From Cryobacterium gelidum (lineage in GTDB: Bacteria; Actinomycetota; Actinomycetes; Actinomycetales; Microbacteriaceae): a DNA stretch of 64,000 bases. Positions 56,435-64,000 of the stretch are shown in pieces; within the stretch, counting starts at the first letter, position 1, and each line of letters opens with the position of its first letter. Under the pieces are notes generated by a model. That model had not been told where the DNA came from and searched no databases. It saw nothing but the letters and a program-made list of their open reading frames with translations. A program made the position numbers and the translations under genes. The stretch covers positions 62,568-126,567 of the forward strand of contig NZ_SOHL01000025.1 in the NCBI RefSeq assembly GCF_004403985.1, read 5' to 3'.

Positions 56435-57040
56435 CTACTTCTTCGCGCTGAGCTGCTCGATGATGGCCTGCGACACGTCGTGCATGGTGAGGCGACGGTC
56501 CATGGAGGCCTTCTGAATCCAACGAAAGGCTTCGGGCTCAGTGAGACCCATTTTCTCGTTGAGCAGGCCCTTGGCCCGATCGACGAGTTTGCGGGTCTCG
56601 AACCGCTCGACCAGGTCGGCGACCTCGGCCTCGAGCGTGATGATCTGGCTGTAGCGCGAGAGGGCGATCTCGATCGCTGGGAGCAGGTCGTTCGGGGTGA
56701 ACGGCTTGACGACATAGGCGAGGGCGCCCGCCTCGGTGGCGCGCTCGACCAGTTCCTTCTGGCTGAACGCGGTCAGCAGCACAACCGGGGCGATGTGCTC
56801 CTTGGAAAGGCGTTCCGCCGCGCTGATGCCGTCGAGCTGGGGCATCTTGACGTCCATGATGACCAGGTCGGGGCGGAGTTCCCGTGCCAGGGCGACCGCA
56901 GTTTCTCCGTCACCGGCTTCGCCGACGACTTCAAAGCCGTTGTCGCGCAGAATTTCGACGATGTCGAGGCGAATGAGGGATTCATCCTCAGCGACGACAA
57001 CGCGGCGCGGAGGGGTGGGGGTGCTGTCTTGGTCGGTCAC
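56435..57040 (-). CDS. pdtaR: ANTAR response regulator, PdtaR type
   Basis: 201 aa from GTG 57040 (MTDQDSTPTPP). The receiver domain has acidic E18/D19/E20, phosphoacceptor D63 (LVIMDVKMPQLDG), T90 and K112. A coiled-coil linker leads to an ANTAR domain (~140-195, LVDRAKGLLNEKMGLTEPEAFRW). In mycobacteria PdtaR and the histidine kinase PdtaS control translation or termination through paired hairpins in mRNA; pdtaS is not in the window. Confidence 0.93.
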   Translation of the reverse strand: MTDQDSTPTPPRRVVVAEDESLIRLDIVEILRDNGFEVVGEAGDGETAVALARELRPDLVIMDVKMPQLDGISAAERLSKEHIAPVVLLTAFSQKELVERATEAGALAYVVKPFTPNDLLPAIEIALSRYSQIITLEAEVADLVERFETRKLVDRAKGLLNEKMGLTEPEAFRWIQKASMDRRLTMHDVSQAIIEQLSAKK

Positions 57041-57047
57041 GACCAAA

Positions 57048-57053
57048 AGCCTA
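57048..57053 (-). promoter_or_regulatory. -10 element TAGGCT, pdtaR promoter
   Basis: On the minus strand TAGGCT, then 7 nt, then GTG at 57040, which supports GTG over a TTG six bases upstream. Confidence 0.5.
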
Positions 57054-57078
57054 CGGTATTCTGAACGAGTAGTTGTAA

Positions 57079-57161
57079 GCCGGTGTGGCGGAATGGCAGA
57101 CGCGGAGCACTCAAAATGCTTTGTTCGTAAGGACGTGTGGGTTCGAGTCCCACCACCGGTA
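57079..57161 (+). tRNA. tRNA-Leu (CAA)
   Basis: 83-nt class II tRNA. The acceptor stem GCCGGTG pairs with CACCGGT (first pair G-U), the anticodon loop is CTCAAAA (anticodon CAA, reading UUG), and GGTTCGAGTCC forms the T arm. The long variable arm fits leucine. CCA is not encoded. Confidence 0.95.
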
Positions 57162-57332
57162 CAATCTTTTATCAGTGAATTGCCAGATCAGCTGCTTTTC
57201 TGATCTTCCCGACCTGACCTGAGCGGGTAGGTACGTGCGATTGCCGCAGCGGTCGGCGAAGGGCGCCAGTTTGTGTCGGCAGGCGCGTACCTGTCGGGGT
57301 GACGCCATGGTGGACCAGTAGCCGATAGCAAC

Positions 57333-57373
57333 GAAAAGCCCCACTCCGTGACGATCACGGAGTGGGGCTTTTC
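57333..57373. terminator. Strong bidirectional terminator after pyk
   Basis: 19-bp arms (57333-57351 and 57355-57373) beginning GAAAAGCCCCAC, with a CGA loop and A/T runs on both ends. It follows pyk on the minus strand and may also stop the tRNA-Leu transcript. Confidence 0.92.
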
Positions 57374-57383
57374 GCAGGAAACG

Positions 57384-58829
57384 CTACTTTTTGACGTACG
57401 CCGGCGCGAGCTCGTTGTGGGCGTCACCCACGCGGTGCACGCGAATGTCGTTCGTCGAACCCACGATTCCGGGAGGGGAACCCGAGATGACGACGACCTT
57501 GTCACCGACTTCAGCGAGGCCCTGGCCGATGAGAATGTCATCGACTTGACCGAACATCGCGTCGGTATGGGTCACCGGGTCCACCAGATAGGTCTGGATA
57601 CCCCAGGTGAGGGCCAGTCGACGACGAATGCCCGCCTCCGGAGTGAACGCCAGCATCGGAATTTTGGACCGCAGCCGCGACATGCGCCGGGCAGAGTCCC
57701 CGGACTCGGTGAAGATACAGAGAAACTTCGCGTCGACGAATTCGGCGACCTCGATGGCTGCCAGGGTGATGGCACCGCCCTGGGTGCGCGGCTTATTGGT
57801 CAGCTTGCCGATGCGCTCGAGCCCATGTACCTCGGTGGATTCCACGATGCGGGCCATGGTCTGCACCGTGACGACGGGGTATTCTCCCACGCTGGTCTCA
57901 CCGCTGAGCATGACGGCATCCGCGCCGTCGAGCACGGCGTTGGCGACGTCGCTGGTCTCGGCCCGGGTGGGCACCGGGCTCAAGATCATGGATTCGAGCA
58001 TCTGCGTGGCGACAATGACCGGCTTGGCCATGCGCCGAGCGATCTCAACGGCCTGTTTTTGCACAATCGGCACGGCCTCGAGCGGCAGCTCGACGCCGAG
58101 GTCGCCACGGGCGACCATGATCGCGTCAAAGGCATCGACGATCTCTTCGAGGTTGTCGACGGCCTGCGGCTTCTCGATCTTGGCGATCACCGGAACGCGG
58201 CGGCCTTCCTCGGCCATGATCTCGTGCACGCGGGTGATGTCATCGGCGCTGCGCACGAACGACAGCGCGATGAGGTCGGCTCCGAGACGCAGGCCCCAGC
58301 GCAGGTCGGCTTCGTCCTTCTCCGACAGGGCTGGAACGTTGACAGCCACGCCGGGCAGGTTGATGCCCTTGTTATTGGAGACCGGGCCGGCAACGATCAC
58401 CTTGGTGGTGACGACAACGCCATCCGTTTCGACGACCTGCACCTTGACCTTGCCATCGTCGATGAGCAGAAAATCGCCGGGGTGCACATCGTGAGGCAGT
58501 CCCTTGAAGGTAGTGCCGGATAGTTCTTTGGTGCCGAGTACGTCTTCGGTGGTGATCTTGAAGATATCGCCCACGGCCAGTTCGTACGGGCCGCCCTCGA
58601 ATTTGCCCAGACGAATCTTGGGGCCCTGCAGGTCGACCATCACGGCGACGGCACGCCCGGAATCGTTGGCTGCCTTGCGCACGTTGGCGTAGACACTCTC
58701 GTGCACCTGGTAGTTGCCATGGCTCAAGTTCATGCGGCAGACATCGACACCCGCGTCGATGAGGGCTCTGATCTGCTCGTAACTCGCGGCTGCCGGCCCG
58801 AGGGTGGCGACAATTTTTGCGCGTCTCAT
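57384..58829 (-). CDS. pyk: Pyruvate kinase
   Basis: 481 aa, with GGAGATT upstream of the ATG. The N-terminal MRRAKIVATLGPA and NLSHGN bind substrate, the VPVIAKIEKPQAVDNL Lys is catalytic, and MVARGDLGVELPLEAVP is the metal-binding loop. It makes pyruvate and ATP. It is a single-gene unit with a strong terminator; the order pyk near pdtaR matches other actinobacteria. Confidence 0.97.
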   Translation of the reverse strand: MRRAKIVATLGPAAASYEQIRALIDAGVDVCRMNLSHGNYQVHESVYANVRKAANDSGRAVAVMVDLQGPKIRLGKFEGGPYELAVGDIFKITTEDVLGTKELSGTTFKGLPHDVHPGDFLLIDDGKVKVQVVETDGVVVTTKVIVAGPVSNNKGINLPGVAVNVPALSEKDEADLRWGLRLGADLIALSFVRSADDITRVHEIMAEEGRRVPVIAKIEKPQAVDNLEEIVDAFDAIMVARGDLGVELPLEAVPIVQKQAVEIARRMAKPVIVATQMLESMILSPVPTRAETSDVANAVLDGADAVMLSGETSVGEYPVVTVQTMARIVESTEVHGLERIGKLTNKPRTQGGAITLAAIEVAEFVDAKFLCIFTESGDSARRMSRLRSKIPMLAFTPEAGIRRRLALTWGIQTYLVDPVTHTDAMFGQVDDILIGQGLAEVGDKVVVISGSPPGIVGSTNDIRVHRVGDAHNELAPAYVKK

Positions 58830-58895
58830 TCTGGTGAATCTCCGATTTCCGCGCTTTTCGGGCGCATTACAACGTGCTGCATGAAGAGGACTGGA

Positions 58896-60353
58896 TTAGA
58901 GGGCGAAGGAACGGTCAGTGGGCTTCACCGGAGACGGCAGCTGAGTCTGGCCTTCCAGAAAATGGTCGACGGCAGCCGCGGCGGCGCGGCCCTCGGCGAT
59001 GGCCCAGACTATGAGCGACTGGCCACGACCGGCGTCTCCGGCGACAAAGACACCCTCATGGCTGGTCTGGTAGTTGCCGTCACGCTCGACGTTGCCGCGC
59101 TCATCGAACGGAAGCTTCAGCTGGTGGCCGAGGTCGCCTTGTTCCGGGCCGGTGAAGCCCATGGCGAGCAGCACGAGGTCGGCCGGAATCTCCCGCTCCG
59201 AGCCGGCTTTGGGAACGCGGCGTCCGTCGAGGTATTCGGTCTCGGCGATGCGGATGGCTCGCACTTCGCCGAAATCATTGGTCAAGAATTCGACCGTCGA
59301 CGCGAGGTACTGGCGGGTGCCGCCCTCTTCGTGAGCGCTGGATACCTCGAACAGGGTCGGCGACATCGGCCATGGCTGGCTCTCCGGGCGGGTCGTGCCC
59401 GGCTGCTTGCCGATCGCCAGGTTGGTGACGGATGCTGCCAGCTGGCGGTTCGCGGTGCCGATACAGTCGGCTCCGGTATCACCACCGCCGAGCACGACGA
59501 CGTGCTTGCCCTCGGCGGTGATCGATGCTTCGATGCTTCCGCCGGCGCCGATCTTGTTCTGCTGAACCAGGTATTCCATGGCGAAGTGCACGCCGGGCAG
59601 ATCGCGCCCCGGAATCGGCAGGTCGCGGGGCACCATGGCACCGGTCGCTACGACGACAGCGTCGTAGCGGGCCCGCAGGTCGTCCCACGTGATGTCCACA
59701 CCGATGTTGACGTTGGCGCGAAACCGGGTTCCCTCGGCCGTCATCTGGGCGAGGCGCAGCTCGAGGTGTTTCTTCTCCATTTTGAAGTCAGGAATGCCGT
59801 AGCGCAGCAGTCCGCCGATGCGGTCGTCGCGTTCGAACACGGCGACAGTGTGGCCGGCACGGGTGAGCTGCTGGGCCGCAGCGAGTCCCGCCGGGCCGGA
59901 GCCGACGACAGCGACGGTCTTGCCGGTCAGGCGGCCGGGCGGTTGCGGCTGCACCCAGCCCTTGGCAAACGCCTGGTCGATGATCGAAACCTCGACCTGC
60001 TTGATCGTCACGGCCGGCTGGTTGATGCCGAGCACGCACGACGACTCACACGGGGCCGGGCAGAGCCGACCGGTGAATTCGGGAAAATTGTTCGTCGCGT
60101 GCAGGCGTTCGATGGCCGCTCGGCCCTCGTCGCGCCAGACCAGATCGTTCCACTCGGGGATAAGGTTACCGAGCGGGCAGCCCTGGTGACAGAACGGCAC
60201 GCCGCAGTCCATGCAGCGGCCGGCCTGCCGTTTGAGCACGGCGCTGTCACCCTGCTCGTAGACCTCTTTCCAGTCCATCAAGCGGATGGCCACCGGCCGG
60301 CGAGCGGGAAGCTCACGTTCCGTGGTCTTCAGGAATCCCTTCGGATCAGCCAT
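58896..60353 (-). CDS. gltD: Glutamate synthase small subunit
   Basis: 485 aa. N-terminal Fe-S cysteines [17 protein letters not shown] and [12 protein letters not shown] site [14 protein letters not shown], and NADPH site [11 protein letters not shown]. It passes electrons from NADPH to GltB. Its ATG lies in the last bases of gltB, an 8-nt overlap in another frame, with GGAGGT upstream. Confidence 0.97.
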   Translation of the reverse strand: MADPKGFLKTTERELPARRPVAIRLMDWKEVYEQGDSAVLKRQAGRCMDCGVPFCHQGCPLGNLIPEWNDLVWRDEGRAAIERLHATNNFPEFTGRLCPAPCESSCVLGINQPAVTIKQVEVSIIDQAFAKGWVQPQPPGRLTGKTVAVVGSGPAGLAAAQQLTRAGHTVAVFERDDRIGGLLRYGIPDFKMEKKHLELRLAQMTAEGTRFRANVNIGVDITWDDLRARYDAVVVATGAMVPRDLPIPGRDLPGVHFAMEYLVQQNKIGAGGSIEASITAEGKHVVVLGGGDTGADCIGTANRQLAASVTNLAIGKQPGTTRPESQPWPMSPTLFEVSSAHEEGGTRQYLASTVEFLTNDFGEVRAIRIAETEYLDGRRVPKAGSEREIPADLVLLAMGFTGPEQGDLGHQLKLPFDERGNVERDGNYQTSHEGVFVAGDAGRGQSLIVWAIAEGRAAAAAVDHFLEGQTQLPSPVKPTDRSFAL

Positions 60354-63300
60354 TCGTTACCTCCAGAATTCGATTCCAGACAACGAGGCCGTCGGGATCG
60401 AGCCCCTCATCGACGGCCGTCTGCCGGGTCTCCAGTACGGCCGCGTAGTCGCGCGGCAGCACCTTGACAAATGCGTTCATGGTTTCTTCCAGGTACTCCA
60501 GCATGCGCGCGGCCAGTGCCGAGTCAGTCTGGTCCCGGTGTTGTTCGAGCAGGTCGCGCACGATTTCACGGTCGACACTGTCGAGGGCGAGAAGTCGCAA
60601 CTCCCCCGAGGTCAGGGCGTCACGGTTGACCCGTTCGGCGGTCAGTCCGTGCACATAGGCGGTGCCACCACTCATGCCGGCGCCGAGGTTGCGTCCGGTC
60701 TCGCCGAGGATGACGGCGAGTCCGCCGGTCATGTATTCCAGGGCGTGGTCGCCCACACCCTCCACGACAGCGATCGCACCGGAGTTGCGCACCAAAAATC
60801 GTTCGCCGACGATGCCGCGAATGAACATGCTGCCCTGGGTGGCACCGTAGCCGATGACGTTACCGGCGATGACGTTGTCTTCGGCCGGAAATTGGCTGGC
60901 CCGATCGGGGCGCACGATGATCTGCCCGCCCGAGAGACCCTTGCCGACGTAGTCGTTGGAATCGCCTTCGAGTCGCAGGGTGATGCCGCTTGGCAGGAAC
61001 GCCCCGAACGACTGCCCGGCCGACCCGGTGAGGGTGACCTCGATGGACCCGGCCGGCAGGCCGTTTTCGCCGTGCCGCAGGGTGACCTGGTGGCCGAGCA
61101 TCGTGCCGACGGCACGTTCCGTGTTGCGGATCGGCAGGTCGATACTGACCTTGCCGCCGTGTTCGAGCACGCTCTGGCTGCGACGGATCAGTTCGTTGTC
61201 GAAGTGCTTGTCGAGTTCGTGTTCCTGGGCGCGTGCCCACTTGCGCGGTTCGGACTCGGAGAAGTCCGGGCCGCTCAGAATTGGCGAGAGGTCGAGCCCC
61301 TGGGCCTTCCAGTGGGTGAGGGCACGGTTTACATTGAGCACCTCCCGGTGGCCGATGGCTTCGTCGAGGCTGCGGAATCCGAGCTCGGCGAGGTACTCAC
61401 GCACCTCCTGCGCGATGAATTCGAAGAAATTCACCACGTGATCGGCCTGACCGGCAAAGCGCTTGCGCAACTCCGGGTTCTGGGTGGCGACACCGACCGG
61501 GCAGGTATCGAGGTGGCAGACGCGCATCATGATGCAGCCCGAGACGACGAGCGGCGCGGTGGCGAAACCGAATTCTTCGGCGCCGAGCAGGGCACCGACG
61601 AGCACGTCACGCCCAGTCTTCAGCTGGCCGTCGACCTGCACGACCACTCGGTCGCGCATGCCGTTGAGCATGAGCGTCTGCTGGGTCTCGGCGAGGCCGA
61701 GTTCCCACGGGGTCCCGGCGTGCTTGAGGGAGTTGACCGGGCTGGCGCCCGTTCCGCCGTCATGACCGCTGATCAGGATCACGTCGGAGAGTGCCTTGGC
61801 GACACCGGCCGCGACGGCACCGATACCGGACTGGCTGACCAGCTTGGTGTGGATGCGCGCCTTCGGGTTGGCCCGTTTCAGGTCGAAGATGAGCTGCTTG
61901 AGGTCTTCGATCGAGTAGATGTCGTGGTGCGGCGGCGGCGAGATGAGACCGACGCCGGCGGTGGCGTGCCGGGTACGGGCAATCCACGGGTAGACCTTGG
62001 TGGGCGGCAGCTGACCGCCCTCGCCGGGCTTGGCGCCCTGGGCGAGTTTGATCTGGATGTCGTCGGCGTGGGTGAGGTACATGCTCGTCACGCCGAATCG
62101 GCCCGACGCGACCTGCTTGACCGCGCTACGTCTGGTCGGGTCGAGCAAACGGTCGAGGTCTTCGCCGCCCTCACCGGTGTTCGACTTGCCGCCGAGACGG
62201 TTCATGGCGATCGCAAGGGTTTCGTGCGCTTCCTGGGAGATCGAGCCGTAGCTCATCGCGCCGGTCGAGAAGCGTTTGACGATCTGCGACACCGACTCAA
62301 CTTCGTCCAGCGGCACGGGCGACCGCTGGCCGGGGCTGAGCGTGAACATGCCCCGCAGGGTCATCAGCGATTCCGCCTGGTCGTCGACCATTTTCGTGTA
62401 TTCGCGAAAAATATCGTAGCGGCGGGTGCGGGTCGCGTGCTGCAGCCGGAAGATGGTCTCCGGGTTGAACAGGTGCGGGGCGCCATCCCGACGCCACTGG
62501 TATTCGCCGCCGGTCGCGAGGCGTTCGTGGGCGGTCACGGCAGCATCCATCGGATAGGCGGATGCGTGCCGCGCCAGGTTTTCGACACCGATCACGTCGA
62601 TGCCGACACCGCCAAGCTTGCTCGTGGTGCCGGTGAAGTACTGATCCACGAACGACTGGGCGAGGCCGACGGCTTCGAAGGCCTGGGCACCGGCGTAGGA
62701 CGACACGGTGGAGATACCCATCTTGGACATGATTTTGAGCACCCCCTTGCCGAGCGCCTTGATCACGTTGCGCACCGCTTTCTCGGGCGTGACGTTGGTG
62801 ATGATGCCGCTGCGCACGAGGTCTTCGCAGGTCTCCATGGCCAGATACGGGTTCACGGCCGACGCACCGTATCCGATCAGCAGGGCCACGTGGTGCACCT
62901 CGCGCACGTCGCCGGCCTCGACGACGATGCCGACCTTCATACGGTGTTCGGTGCGAATCAAGTGATGGTGCACGGCGGCGATCATGAGCAGCGACGGGAT
63001 CGGTGCGAGGTCCTGAGTGGAATCGCGATCGCTGAGCACGATGAACAGCGCGCCGGACACGATTGCCTCGTCCACCTCCACGCAGATCGCCGCGAGCCGC
63101 TTTGCCAGGGCGTCCGGCCCTTCCTCGAAGCGATACAGACCACGAATGGTCGTTGTGGTGCGGCTGCCGATGGCGGGGTCGATGTGCTGGATCTTCGCCA
63201 GTTCGTCGTTATCGATGACCGGGAAATCCAAAATCACCTGGCGGGCGTGCTCCGGACCGGCGGACAGCAGGTTGCGTTCCGGCCCGAGAGCGAGCTTGAG

Positions 63301-64000
63301 GCTCGTGACGACTTCTTCGCGAATCGAGTCGAGCGGCGGGTTGGTGACCTGCGCGAACTGCTGGGTGAAGTAGTCGAACATGAGACGCGGACGGTCGCTC
63401 AACACGGCGATGGGGGTGTCGCTACCCATGGCGCCCAGCGGTTCGGCGCCGGTGCGGGCCATCGGGGCGAGCAGAATGCGCACCTCTTCTTCGGTGTAGC
63501 CGAAGGTGCGCTGACGACGCACTACGGATGCCGGCGGGTGCACGATGTGCTCCCGCTCCGGAAGGTCCTTGAGGTTGATGCGCCCCTTCTCGAGCCAGTC
63601 TCCCCACGGTTCGCTCGCGGACAGTTCTGCTTTGATCTCCCGGTCGTCGATGATGCGGCCGGCCTTGGTGTCGACCAGGAACATCTGGCCGGGGCGCAAG
63701 CGGCCCTTGCGCACGACGCGGGCCGGGTCAATGCCGAGCACGCCGATCTCACTCGCGAGCACGACGAGGCCGTCGTCGGTGACGAGGTAGCGTCCGGGGC
63801 GCAAGCCGTTGCGGTCGAGCGTTGCCCCCACCAGGGAACCGTCGGTGAAAACGATCGCGGCGGGGCCGTCCCACGGTTCCATGAGCATGGAATGGTATTC
63901 GTAGAAGTCGCGACGTTCGTCGTCGAGGTCGGTCTGGTTCTCCCACGCCTCCGGCACCATCATCATGATGGCGTGCGGCAGCGACCGACCGGACAGGCTG
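60346..64000 (-). CDS. gltB: Glutamate synthase large subunit, 5' end missing
   Basis: About 1218 residues visible; the frame is open to the window edge ([16 protein letters not shown]), so roughly the first 300 residues with the catalytic N-terminal Cys of the class II glutaminase domain lie outside. The FMN/2-oxoglutarate domain contains [10 protein letters not shown] and SVKLVSQ-like [15 protein letters not shown]; the 3Fe-4S ligands are in [15 protein letters not shown]; the C-terminal beta-helix domain has GGTAYV. It makes glutamate from glutamine and 2-oxoglutarate with GltD. Confidence 0.97.
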   Translation of the reverse strand, partial: SLSGRSLPHAIMMMVPEAWENQTDLDDERRDFYEYHSMLMEPWDGPAAIVFTDGSLVGATLDRNGLRPGRYLVTDDGLVVLASEIGVLGIDPARVVRKGRLRPGQMFLVDTKAGRIIDDREIKAELSASEPWGDWLEKGRINLKDLPEREHIVHPPASVVRRQRTFGYTEEEVRILLAPMARTGAEPLGAMGSDTPIAVLSDRPRLMFDYFTQQFAQVTNPPLDSIREEVVTSLKLALGPERNLLSAGPEHARQVILDFPVIDNDELAKIQHIDPAIGSRTTTTIRGLYRFEEGPDALAKRLAAICVEVDEAIVSGALFIVLSDRDSTQDLAPIPSLLMIAAVHHHLIRTEHRMKVGIVVEAGDVREVHHVALLIGYGASAVNPYLAMETCEDLVRSGIITNVTPEKAVRNVIKALGKGVLKIMSKMGISTVSSYAGAQAFEAVGLAQSFVDQYFTGTTSKLGGVGIDVIGVENLARHASAYPMDAAVTAHERLATGGEYQWRRDGAPHLFNPETIFRLQHATRTRRYDIFREYTKMVDDQAESLMTLRGMFTLSPGQRSPVPLDEVESVSQIVKRFSTGAMSYGSISQEAHETLAIAMNRLGGKSNTGEGGEDLDRLLDPTRRSAVKQVASGRFGVTSMYLTHADDIQIKLAQGAKPGEGGQLPPTKVYPWIARTRHATAGVGLISPPPHHDIYSIEDLKQLIFDLKRANPKARIHTKLVSQSGIGAVAAGVAKALSDVILISGHDGGTGASPVNSLKHAGTPWELGLAETQQTLMLNGMRDRVVVQVDGQLKTGRDVLVGALLGAEEFGFATAPLVVSGCIMMRVCHLDTCPVGVATQNPELRKRFAGQADHVVNFFEFIAQEVREYLAELGFRSLDEAIGHREVLNVNRALTHWKAQGLDLSPILSGPDFSESEPRKWARAQEHELDKHFDNELIRRSQSVLEHGGKVSIDLPIRNTERAVGTMLGHQVTLRHGENGLPAGSIEVTLTGSAGQSFGAFLPSGITLRLEGDSNDYVGKGLSGGQIIVRPDRASQFPAEDNVIAGNVIGYGATQGSMFIRGIVGERFLVRNSGAIAVVEGVGDHALEYMTGGLAVILGETGRNLGAGMSGGTAYVHGLTAERVNRDALTSGELRLLALDSVDREIVRDLLEQHRDQTDSALAARMLEYLEETMNAFVKVLPRDYAAVLETRQTAVDEGLDPDGLVVWNRILEVTNG

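Noticed and set aside
58701-60467. 588-codon plus-strand open frame opposite gltD
   Set aside because: Antisense shadow of gltD.

Overview
The window is 64 kb of high-GC chromosome from an actinobacterium, most likely a member of the Microbacteriaceae (Cryobacterium- or Leifsonia-like; this placement is inference). Supporting markers are RbpA, WhiA, OpcA, a PdtaR-type ANTAR regulator, a SufBDC operon with a Rieske-type ferredoxin, a DUF3099 protein, and many genes that appear to be transcribed without a 5' leader. Nothing suggests a prophage, plasmid, transposon or CRISPR array. The gene order follows a backbone that I recall as conserved across Actinobacteria: ctaA/suf, ctaB, tkt-tal-zwf-opcA-pgl, secG-tpiA-pgk-gap, whiA-rapZ-uvrC-uvrA, uvrB-coaE-rpsA-polA, pdtaR, pyk.

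Layout. 1-6950: storage carbohydrate and housekeeping genes: the 3' end of trehalose synthase, a GAF-ANTAR regulator, a DnaQ-like exonuclease, rpmE2, an ABC ATPase, divergent glgM-type glycogen synthase and glgC, and serB. 6990-12960: fabG, a DUF3099/small Cys protein/SURF1 operon, an MshA-like glycosyltransferase, an ABC-F protein and a TetR regulator with a clear operator. 13025-17240: suf operon (sufB, sufD, Rieske ferredoxin, sufC, sufT). 17530-20400: haem A synthesis genes ctaA and ctaB, flanking a decayed epimerase fragment and an unknown gene. 20720-29070: pentose phosphate operon tkt-tal-pgi-zwf-opcA-pgl. 29140-33790: rbpA, then secG, tpiA, pgk, gap and sodA. 33910-44630: whiA, rapZ, uvrC, uvrA, a PadR regulator, uvrB and coaE. 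44700-57040: a tandem-receiver protein, rpsA, a DUF885 protein, polA, a hotdog thioesterase, a very large RecB-like nuclease/helicase and pdtaR. 57079-64000: tRNA-Leu(CAA), pyk, gltD and gltB, which runs off the end.

Functionally this is a core-metabolism region: glycogen and trehalose turnover, glycolysis, NADPH supply, Fe-S cluster assembly, haem A for the terminal oxidase, glutamate synthesis and nucleotide excision repair. The least ordinary items are a six-copy 19-bp repeat arranged as an almost exact mirror palindrome (about 41686-41787), the 1213-aa nuclease/exonuclease/helicase fusion with a probable Fe-S cysteine staple and two in-frame minisatellites (52665-56306), a two-receiver protein whose second receiver has lost its phosphate-accepting Asp, the TetR and PadR operators, and a set of at least eleven genes whose start codon lies exactly 6 nt after a TANNNT -10 element.
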